Shown piece by piece: positions 29,687 through 37,397 of a DNA stretch of 57,369 nt. The notes under the pieces are model-generated. The model did not search any database and was not told where the DNA came from. It saw only the letters and a list, made by a program, of their open reading frames with translations. Position numbers and translations under genes: made by a program. The DNA comes from an uncultured Chlorobiaceae bacterium (GTDB lineage Bacteria > Bacteroidota > Chlorobiia > Chlorobiales > Chlorobiaceae), in contig CAIMCD010000023.1 in NCBI GenBank assembly GCA_903839405.1, positions 1 through 57,369 of the forward strand, read 5' to 3'. How positions within the stretch are numbered: the stretch's first letter is position 1; each line of letters opens with the position of its first letter.

Positions 29687-31825
29687 ATGCAGTCACAGAG
29701 TGAAAATAACGGCAAGGCAGAACTGCTGCCGGATCTACTCGATACCGCCTATTATGTCAACCGGGAGTTGAGCTGGATCTATTTTAACCAGCGGGTGCTT
29801 GAAGAGGCGCTCCATCCGGAGGCGCATCCGCTCCTTGAACGGGTGAAATTTATCTCGATTTTCAGCTCGAATCTCGATGAGTATTTCATGATCCGTGTTG
29901 CCGGCATTGAAGACCAGTTTGAGGCGGGCATCCAGGAGCGAACCAATGACGGCCTTACTCCTCTTGAGCAGCTTGAAAAGATACGGGTGATGGTGCACCA
30001 GCAGATTCGGGAGCGGAACGACTGCTTCTATAATGACCTCTTGCCGGCTCTGAAGCGTGCGGGTATTGAGTTTCTCTCCTTTTCCTCGCTTTCCGAAGTG
30101 CAGCAGGAGGCTCTTAGGCACTATTTCCGCAAGGAGATCTATCCGGTGCTGACGCCCCTGGCCTTTGATACCGGCCACCCCTTTCCCTTTATGTCGAACC
30201 TCTCGCTTAACTTGGCCATTGAGCTTGAAGATGAGGAGTGCGGCACCTTGAAGTTTGCGAGGGTGAAGGTGCCGAGTATTCTGCCGAGGCTTTTGAGCTT
30301 CAATGATATTGAGGGGCTGGATGAGGGTGACGGGATTATCCGCTTTCTCTGGCTTGAGGATCTGATTGAAAACAATCTGGAGCAGTTGTTTCCCCACATG
30401 AGGATCACCAAGTCCCATCTCTTCCGCCTGATTCGCGATGCCGACATCGAGATTGAGGAGGATGAAGCCGGTGACCTGCTTGCCACCATTGAGCAGGGGA
30501 TTCGCTCCCGTCGTTACGGCAAGGTTGTCCGACTGGATATCGGTTCCTCCATGCCGCTCTCTGTGCGCAATACCCTGATGAAAAATCTTGAAGTCAGCCC
30601 CCGGAATGTCTATGAAATCGACGGAGTGCTCGGGATGGGATGCTTGATTGATCTGTTGAAGATCGAGCGGCCTGATCTCAAGGATGAGCCCTTTGTGCCC
30701 AATAACCGGATTGAGGAGCAGTTCGGCACCGATATTTTCCGTGCTATCCGCTCCAAAGACCAGTTGCTCCACCACCCCTACGACTCCTTTCAGCCGGTGG
30801 TTGATTTCATCAATCAGGCGGCCGATGATCCCGATGTGCTCTCCATCAAGCAGACCCTCTACCGGGTCGGCAGCAATTCGCCAATTGTCCAGGCCCTGAT
30901 ACGGGCGGCGGAGGAGGGCAAGCAGGTCGCGGTGCTGGTGGAGCTCAAGGCCCGATTTGACGAAGAGAACAACATTGTTTGGGCACGTTCGCTTGAAGAT
31001 GTGGGTGCGCATGTGGTTTACGGTTTGCCGGGCCTGAAAACCCACGCGAAGCTCACCATGATTGTGCGCCGCGAACACAAAAAGCTCAAACGCTACCTCC
31101 ATCTGGGCACCGGGAACTACAATCCGGTTACCGGCAAGATCTATACCGATTACAGCCTCTTTACCACCAGTGAGCAACTGGCCAATGATGTGACCGAACT
31201 CTTCAACGCCCTGACCGGTTATTCAAAACATACCGGCTATAAAAAACTCCTTGTTTCGCCCATCAACACCCGTAAACGGATTATCGAGATGATTGAGCGC
31301 GAGGTGGAGTGGAGTCGAAAGGAGAAGAGGGGGAGAATCATCATGAAAATGAATGCCCTTGTCGATATCGAGACCATCCGCTCGCTCTACAAAGCCTCCC
31401 AGGAGGGGGTCGAGATTGACCTGATCATTCGCGGTGTCTGCTGCCTCAAGCCCGGAATTCCGGGGGTGAGTGAGCATATTCGTGTTATCAGCGTCATCGG
31501 GCGTTTCCTTGAGCACAGCCGGGCCTACTACTTTTTGAATGGAGGCAAGGAGGAGCTCTATTTGGGCAGTGCCGACATGATGTCGCGCAACCTCGACGAC
31601 CGGGTTGAAACCCTCTTTCCGGTTTTTGACCGCTCCCTTATCCGGCATGTCAAGAGTGACCTTGACCTGCTCATGAGCGACAATCTCAAGGCATGGCAGA
31701 TGCATCCGGACGGCACCTATTCGACCATCCATAATGATGGAGCCGAAGTCAACAGTCAGGCACTCTTTTTGAGCCGATCAACCGTAAAAAAAACTTCAGG
31801 AAAATTTAAAGTAAACAAATCATGA
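29687..31825 (+). CDS. ppk: Polyphosphate kinase Ppk1
   Basis: 712 residues, normal length. N-terminal signature [20 protein letters not shown] and [15 protein letters not shown], middle [13 protein letters not shown], and [13 protein letters not shown] with the phosphorylated His453, then the second phospholipase-D-like site [15 protein letters not shown]. It builds polyphosphate from ATP. It is followed directly by rpiB (overlap of four bases, ATGA). The polyphosphate-binding CHAD protein in this window is separately encoded. Confidence 0.94.
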   Translation: MQSQSENNGKAELLPDLLDTAYYVNRELSWIYFNQRVLEEALHPEAHPLLERVKFISIFSSNLDEYFMIRVAGIEDQFEAGIQERTNDGLTPLEQLEKIRVMVHQQIRERNDCFYNDLLPALKRAGIEFLSFSSLSEVQQEALRHYFRKEIYPVLTPLAFDTGHPFPFMSNLSLNLAIELEDEECGTLKFARVKVPSILPRLLSFNDIEGLDEGDGIIRFLWLEDLIENNLEQLFPHMRITKSHLFRLIRDADIEIEEDEAGDLLATIEQGIRSRRYGKVVRLDIGSSMPLSVRNTLMKNLEVSPRNVYEIDGVLGMGCLIDLLKIERPDLKDEPFVPNNRIEEQFGTDIFRAIRSKDQLLHHPYDSFQPVVDFINQAADDPDVLSIKQTLYRVGSNSPIVQALIRAAEEGKQVAVLVELKARFDEENNIVWARSLEDVGAHVVYGLPGLKTHAKLTMIVRREHKKLKRYLHLGTGNYNPVTGKIYTDYSLFTTSEQLANDVTELFNALTGYSKHTGYKKLLVSPINTRKRIIEMIEREVEWSRKEKRGRIIMKMNALVDIETIRSLYKASQEGVEIDLIIRGVCCLKPGIPGVSEHIRVISVIGRFLEHSRAYYFLNGGKEELYLGSADMMSRNLDDRVETLFPVFDRSLIRHVKSDLDLLMSDNLKAWQMHPDGTYSTIHNDGAEVNSQALFLSRSTVKKTSGKFKVNKS

Positions 31826-32256
31826 AAATTGCAGTTGGAAGCGATCATGCCGGTGTGGAATTCAAAAAAACCGTTGTAAGCTGGCTGGAAGCAAACGGCT
31901 ACGAAGCAAACGATATGGGCCCCTATACCGAGGAGTCGGTCGACTACCCCGATTTTGCCCGCAAGGTTGCTTTTGCGGTTGCCAACGGTGAGTGCGATCA
32001 GGGGATTCTGCTCTGCGGCACCGGTATCGGCGTTTCAATTTCGGCCAACAAGGTCAAGGGGATTCGTGCGGCGCTTGCCTGTAACCCGGAGTTCGCAACC
32101 CTTGCGCGGCAGCACAATAATGCCAATGTGCTCTGCCTCTCGGCCCGTTTTTCCGACAAGGCCACCATTGAAGAGACCCTCAAGAACTGGTTTGCCACGG
32201 ATTTTGAAGGGGGTCGCCATGAAAAAAGGGTGAACAAAATCGAACCATGCTGCTGA
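31822..32256 (+). CDS. rpiB: Ribose-5-phosphate isomerase B
   Basis: 144 residues. RpiB/LacAB fold: [13 protein letters not shown] at the N-terminus, [28 protein letters not shown] with the catalytic Cys (residue 66 by count), and [17 protein letters not shown]. It interconverts ribose 5-phosphate and ribulose 5-phosphate in the Calvin/pentose pathways. It overlaps ppk upstream (ATGA) and the CBS gene downstream by 10 bp. Confidence 0.92.
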   Translation: MKIAVGSDHAGVEFKKTVVSWLEANGYEANDMGPYTEESVDYPDFARKVAFAVANGECDQGILLCGTGIGVSISANKVKGIRAALACNPEFATLARQHNNANVLCLSARFSDKATIEETLKNWFATDFEGGRHEKRVNKIEPCC

Positions 32257-32936
32257 ATGAATGCATAACGCACTGCCTTGACCGCACCTACCCGGTATTC
32301 GGGGATGAGATGGCGGTTTCGGAAGCGCTCAGCCGGATGCAGGAGGGGCGCATTGTGTGCGCTCCGGTTCTGCATGAGGGAAAGGTTCAGGCCATGGTGA
32401 CCATCCTTGACCTCCTTGCGGCTAAAAGCTCAAAAAAAACGGCCGCTCTCACCCTTCGGGAGCTGGAACTTCAGCCGGCTGAAACGGTCAGCCCCAGTGA
32501 TCACCTGTTTGAGGTGATGGCGCGTGCCGGTACTTTTTCGTGCCCCGTTATTGCGGTTGCGGAAGAGGATGGCAGCTATTGCGGCGTGCTCAACAAAGCC
32601 CGGGTGCTTGAAGAGGTGGCTGGAGTCTTTCATCTCAACGACGATGGCCTCACCCTTGAGCTTGATGTGCCGACCTTCGGCCTGAAACTTTCGGAGGTGG
32701 TGGCTGCCCTTGAAAAAAATGATGCCATGGTGCTCAGTTTCGGCATGTACCATCCGGAGCCGGAGAGTGAGCGCATGCTGCTCACCTTCAGGGTGCAGAG
32801 CCACGACCAGTTCCGCCTGATCAAGAACATGGAAAAATACGGTTACTCCATCCGCTACACCTCATCACTTTCCAAAGCCGGAGAGGACGAACTCCGCGAA
32901 AAAGCCCTCGAATTTCTCCGGTTTATGGATATGTAG
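32247..32936 (+). CDS. CBS-domain protein
   Basis: 229 residues. Two CBS motifs in the N-terminal part (MAVSEALSRMQEGRIVCAPVLHEGKVQAMVT; SPSDHLFEVMARAG...CPVIAVAEEDGSYCGVLN). CBS pairs bind adenosine nucleotides and sense energy state. The C-terminal part (LTLELDVPTFGLKLSEVVAALEKN, followed by an acidic and basic helical tail) looks like an ACT-like or MgtE-like extra domain. It overlaps rpiB by 10 bp, so it should be cotranslated with ppk and rpiB. Confidence 0.7.
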   Translation: MLLNECITHCLDRTYPVFGDEMAVSEALSRMQEGRIVCAPVLHEGKVQAMVTILDLLAAKSSKKTAALTLRELELQPAETVSPSDHLFEVMARAGTFSCPVIAVAEEDGSYCGVLNKARVLEEVAGVFHLNDDGLTLELDVPTFGLKLSEVVAALEKNDAMVLSFGMYHPEPESERMLLTFRVQSHDQFRLIKNMEKYGYSIRYTSSLSKAGEDELREKALEFLRFMDM

Positions 32937-32948
32937 GCGTGCAGCCAT

Positions 32949-33518
32949 CTATCGCTTCTCTCTTGCCGCATGGCGTACTTGGCGAAGGTTCATGATTTCC
33001 GCCACTTCGAATTTTTCTGCTCCGTCAGTAGATGGGCGCAGATGGATAATATCGGGAAAATAACCAAGCCGACCGTGCAGTTCCGCCAGTAATACCGACC
33101 AGATTGCCGAATATCCGGCAGGGAGAGCAACAATGCTTGCCCGCTGCCACTCTTCAGGTGAGAGATCAATGCGTTCAATCGCCTTGACGATATTGGCAAC
33201 AAACTTCCGATCCTCCGCTATGGTGCCAACCGGCACATCAATGACCTTCGATGATGGCCACTGCAACAACTTTTCTACGGTTTTGAGTTGGGCGGGCAAG
33301 ACCGGATGACCGGAAAAGTTCAGGAGAAGATGTTGTGTGCCAACAGGTTGAGTGCCTTTGATACGGCGGATCACCTTTTTCCAGAATGCCTGCAACAATC
33401 GTATCAGCCACGGAATATTTTTTGTTACCAGATACTCCAGCAGTTCAATAATTGAAACAACACCTGTTGTGAGGGCAAAAAACGTTAACAGGTTCTTTTG
33501 CGTCAGCAGATCATGCAT
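32949..33518 (-). CDS. csx15: Csx15-like predicted ring nuclease with N-terminal hydrophobic segment
   Basis: 189 residues, ATG 33518. The C-terminal two-thirds (about residues 63-189) match my memory of Csx15: LLLNFSGHP, VIDVPVG, LSPEEWQ, LLAELHGRLGYFP, RPST, FEVAEIMNLRQVRHAAREKR. Csx15 is a small CRISPR-linked family, related to CARF proteins and predicted to break down cyclic oligoadenylate made by type III systems. Unlike the usual short Csx15, this protein has about 60 extra N-terminal residues: a hydrophobic segment (about 10-31, TFFALTTGVVSIIELLEYLV) and a basic amphipathic stretch (RLLQAFWKKVIRRIKG) that suggest membrane attachment. It is divergent from the array, about 235 bp from its first repeat. 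No Csx15 homology search could be run; the match is by motif memory. Confidence 0.65.
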   Translation of the reverse strand: MHDLLTQKNLLTFFALTTGVVSIIELLEYLVTKNIPWLIRLLQAFWKKVIRRIKGTQPVGTQHLLLNFSGHPVLPAQLKTVEKLLQWPSSKVIDVPVGTIAEDRKFVANIVKAIERIDLSPEEWQRASIVALPAGYSAIWSVLLAELHGRLGYFPDIIHLRPSTDGAEKFEVAEIMNLRQVRHAAREKR

Positions 33519-33753
33519 GAAAATTGATAGTTGATCATTGACAATGGATAATTTTATTTACCCCGTCCAGTGTAACCGCTATAGTCGCCACTCTCATTTC
33601 TACTCTTCTGTTCATTTCATACCGATGTAACCCCTCATCTCAATGGTATATTCATCACTATTTTTTGTATAACTCCATTTGTTCGTTTTTGTCATCTCAT
33701 TTGCTCATTCGTGTCATCCCGACTGAAAGGAGGGATCTCTTCCTAGGTCATCG
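33519..33753. other. Region between Csx15 gene and CRISPR array
   Basis: Holds the promoter for the Csx15-like gene and the distal side of the array. At 33524-33543 it carries TTGATAGTTGATCATTGACA, a close match (17/20) to a sequence just past cas6 at the other end of the island. No gene seen. Confidence 0.35.
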
Positions 33754-36166
33754 AAAGCAATACGCTGCGCGTGCAATTAGATATGAAGAAAGGGTGCCAG
33801 TTCTTTAAGCTCATCGCCAAGGCTCAGTCGCAATACGCTGCGCGTGCAATTAGATATGAAGTGGAATGGGAGGGGCATATTTAATTCCTGGTATTAAGTC
33901 GCAATACGCTGCGCGTGCAATTAGATATGAAGTATCATCCTCTCTATGTCTATCAACAGATCGCTCCGTCGTCGCAATACGCTGCGCGTGCAATTAGATA
34001 TGAAGATTCTGAAAAAGCACTCGAGGACTGGCTCGTCGAGAAAGTCGCAATACGCTGCGCGTGCAATTAGATATGAAGTTTGGAAACGTATCTTTCACGG
34101 AACGCCCTTACTCAAAGTCGCAATACGCTGCGCGTGCAATTAGATATGAAGATTTACGGGTGATCGCTATGCTGAATTTTATACCTTAGTCGCAATACGC
34201 TGCGCGTGCAATTAGATATGAAGTTTCAGGGCAGCGACGGAACAAACTGGGTATCACTGTCGCAATACGCTGCGCGTGCAATTAGATATGAAGTCTGAAC
34301 AAATTGGGCTCATACGTAAATCAAAAGCGGGGTCGCAATACGCTGCGCGTGCAATTAGATATGAAGGGAACTATCTCCTTGACGTTCAAATAGTTCTTTT
34401 GAAAGTCGCAATACGCTGCGCGTGCAATTAGATATGAAGTATCTCGCCGGGGCAAATCTCGCTGGCGCAAATTTATGTCGCAATACGCTGCGCGTGCAAT
34501 TAGATATGAAGTCCGCTTCCCTCTCTGGATTCAAGAAAGGAACAAAGTCGCAATACGCTGCGCGTGCAATTAGATATGAAGTACAATATTGCCAACGCAC
34601 AAGTGATGAATAATTTGAGGTCGCAATACGCTGCGCGTGCAATTAGATATGAAGATCAATACAGCGACACCATTGAGGTGAGCGTGTATCAGTCGCAATA
34701 CGCTGCGCGTGCAATTAGATATGAAGTATGCATTGGTTGGTATTGGAAGAATGTCTTTTACTTGTCGCAATACGCTGCGCGTGCAATTAGATATGAAGAC
34801 GTGACTGTCTATTGCGCTGGAGAGGAGGTCAAGGTCGCAATACGCTGCGCGTGCAATTAGATATGAAGGGAGAAAATGCCATAGCATTAACGTGGACCGA
34901 GGTGTCGCAATACGCTGCGCGTGCAATTAGATATGAAGAAATAAGGGTGGCTTAACAGCCGCTACAGAAATAAGTCGCAATACGCTGCGCGTGCAATTAG
35001 ATATGAAGAAAGGTAAAATACATACCATAAGCGGAGTACGGTATATAGTCGCAATACGCTGCGCGTGCAATTAGATATGAAGAACATCCTATGCCTTTCT
35101 CCGCAGTATCCGCTCCAGCTTAGTCGCAATACGCTGCGCGTGCAATTAGATATGAAGCAATACATGAATGAATGGAGAAAAGCTATGTCCAAAACAGTCG
35201 CAATACGCTGCGCGTGCAATTAGATATGAAGTAGCGTTAAGCCCTATGTGTCAGTTTTTTCATTTTTGTCGCAATACGCTGCGCGTGCAATTAGATATGA
35301 AGAGTTTGTCGCGCATTACAGAGACCGAGATATCAGCAGTCGCAATACGCTGCGCGTGCAATTAGATATGAAGTTTATGTTGTGTAAAACACCTGTATAT
35401 GTTAAGAAAAGGGTCGCAATACGCTGCGCGTGCAATTAGATATGAAGGTGATAGGTAACATGCCTGACGGTAGGATATTACTTGTCGCAATACGCTGCGC
35501 GTGCAATTAGATATGAAGCCGGACTTGATCTTCGTGGACAATTCGACGCCTATTCGTCGCAATACGCTGCGCGTGCAATTAGATATGAAGGGGGAGCGAT
35601 ATCGGTGCAGTATCAGGTAGTCAAAGGTCGCAATACGCTGCGCGTGCAATTAGATATGAAGTGAAAAAAATCTGCACCAGCGCCACACAGATGAAAGTCG
35701 CAATACGCTGCGCGTGCAATTAGATATGAAGATCATTTAATATCCTTTTGAGAGGACTCTGTTTTTGTCGCAATACGCTGCGCGTGCAATTAGATATGAA
35801 GCCATTTTTTTTTGAATGGGTCGGTTTCTAAATATTCTCAGGTCGCAATACGCTGCGCGTGCAATTAGATATGAAGTTTGTAAGATCAATACTGATTCTT
35901 GCAGTAATAATATGGTCGCAATACGCTGCGCGTGCAATTAGATATGAAGTATTGTTCTGACAAGCAATTTGAGTTAATCGAAAAGGTCGCAATACGCTGC
36001 GCGTGCAATTAGATATGAAGCCTTACAGAGGCAAACCTCAGAGGGGCAGACCTTACAGAGTCGCAATACGCTGCGCGTGCAATTAGATATGAAGCATGTG
36101 TGCCAATCTCATGTGTGCCGATCTCAGCAGTGTCGCAATACGCTGCGCGTGCAATTAGATATGAAG
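33754..36166 (-). CRISPR. CRISPR array, 34 repeats of 35 bp, 33 spacers of 35-40 bp
   Basis: The plus-strand repeat begins GTCGCAATACGCTGCGCGTG and ends ATTAGATATGAAG. All copies appear identical except the left-most (33754-33788), where the first three bases GTC are AAA. The repeat contains an ACGC-TGC-GCGT hairpin. On the minus strand the stem is followed by exactly eight bases, ATTGCGAC, the position and length of a Cas6-made 5' tag, so crRNAs are probably read from the minus strand. The degenerate repeat then lies at the leader-distal end and the leader lies on the right, next to the cas1 remnant. Repeats start, for example, at 33827, 33898, 33971, 34044, 35048, 35986, 36060 and 36132. 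Array length and spacer lengths fit type III. All long ORFs inside the array are artefacts of the repeat. Confidence 0.97.
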
Positions 36167-36417
36167 GGTACCTCTGGAAAGCCGCGCTGGACGTGGGCTG
36201 CTGGCGCGAAAACCGGAGGATCGGTATTTTTCAGTCATGTCAAGGGACAACGTACTGATTTTTACAATTTTGAACATCTCTATGTTATCAAATAATTATG
36301 AGTTATGCAATAACCGGAGCATAATTTATGCTGATTTTTCTTCTAATGCATTGTTTTGTAAAACGATAGGATCGATTTTCAGCTTTTTCCAGAGGGTCTA
36401 AAATTATCCTCCGGTTT
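36167..36417 (-). promoter_or_regulatory. Probable CRISPR leader
   Basis: 251 bp between the last repeat and the cas1 remnant. Next to the repeat it is GC-rich (to about 36225), then AT-rich. A plausible minus-strand promoter is TTGCAT (plus-strand 36305-36310) and TAACAT (36282-36287), separated by 17 bp. A perfect 7-bp inverted repeat with 1-nt centre, AGCATAA T TTATGCT (36318-36332), sits just upstream of the -35. This placement assumes leftward transcription, as indicated by the repeat. Confidence 0.45.
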
Positions 36418-36873
36418 TTACCACTCGGTCTGGTAGGGTTCATAGATACTCCTTGTGCCGGCAAGCACTTCGCTGATTTTGACTACCTGCGATTCAATAT
36501 GCCGCCGGATGTTCATGGTGTTTCCACTGAGGGGGTCACGCGACTCTGCCCACATGCGCTGCTCAAAAACCTCAAGAAACTTTTTCCGGGCCTCGTCGGT
36601 CAAAAAGCATCCAGCTTTCTCTTTACGATAATAAAAATCCTTGTGCCGCAAAATACCTTTGTTGAGGGTGTAGAGCGTCATGGAATCAATAATGGTTCTG
36701 AACTCTTCAATGAGGTCGTTGATCAGTGCAGGGTTTCCTTTATCTTCGGCGTGCAGAAAGCCGATGTAGGGGTTCATCCCTTTCATGCGCACCAGCGAGA
36801 AAATGTTGGAGTGCAGCAGGCTGTAGCCGAAGCTGAGCAGGCTGTTGACCGGGTCGGTTGGTGGTTGCCGCAC
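36418..36873 (-). pseudogene. cas1: cas1 remnant (C-terminal part only)
   Basis: 151 codons from a possible GTG. The sequence matches the C-terminal half of Cas1: RQPPTDPVNSLLSFGYSLL, MNPYIGFLHAEDKG (metal-binding His), DLIEEFRTIID (metal-binding acid), LTDEARKKFLEVFEQRM. Cas1 is usually about 300-340 residues, so the N-terminal beta domain and the first catalytic Glu are missing. The frame stays open upstream to 36936, where a residue pattern (FHRV) still fits, then a stop ends it. No cas2 is seen. The composition is closer to the chromosome than to the cmr genes. It is not able to encode an active integrase. Confidence 0.8.
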
Positions 36874-37397
36874 GCGGTGGAATGCTGGTACAGTTGTTGG
36901 TGCATATTTATCAAATTGGATAAATGTGAAACTTTATCATAATGTGCAAAACGGAGAAGAAGAATATCAGTATTGGGGAGATTTATCGAAATTGTAGAGA
37001 AGTGGTTTTGTGCGGATCTTTATATCGAATCAAGTATAATTGACGTATCGCGAAAGACGAAAACTTAATACGGATTTTTCCTCTATCAAACGTGTTGACC
37101 AAGAGCTGAGCTGATGCTGGCCACTTAAAATACTTGCGAATCATTATCCTAATTAGTACTATTTTACTGAAATTCGATTAGGATTTACGTTTTCCTCTTG
37201 ATATTCGAAAAAAAATCAGTACATATAAAGTATGCTTATACTTTGAGTTGTTGAATACCCCATGATATAACGCACGCACCATCCATCTGACTGAACTCTC
37301 GCAACAAAGCGTTGTCGGGTTTTACGGTTTCGATTCCCCCTCAATGCTGCTGGCCGTAGTGTTTTGCTATACTGAACTACACCTTAACGCCACCGTT
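36874..37397 (+). promoter_or_regulatory. Upstream region of the cmr operon with two inverted repeats
   Basis: About 520 bp without a convincing gene. It is AT-rich and contains two perfect inverted repeats: ATCCTAAT (37146-37153) / ATTAGGAT (37177-37184), and AAAGTAT (37227-37233) / ATACTTT (37238-37244) with a 4-nt spacer. Either may be a regulator site for cmr transcription; no regulator gene is nearby. No HD-domain coding sequence for Cmr2 is hidden here in the plus frames examined. Confidence 0.4.

Noticed and set aside
29735..31177. Long minus-strand frame opposite ppk (480 codons)
   Set aside because: Shadow frame of ppk; no recognisable domain, and ppk is intact.
33754..36166. Plus-strand crRNA direction with an ATATGAAG tag
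   Set aside because: The repeat hairpin leaves 16 nt, not 8, on that strand, and the degenerate repeat is at the left end, which would then be next to the leader.
33946..36295. Many open frames of 60-118 codons within the CRISPR array, both strands
   Set aside because: They repeat the same residues (for example SQYAARAIRYE or ISNCTRSVLR) because they read through the CRISPR repeat, so they are not genes.
36874..37397. Hidden HD domain of Cmr2 or the missing part of cas1
   Set aside because: No suitable frame on either strand; only a short in-frame extension of the cas1 remnant to 36936 was found.
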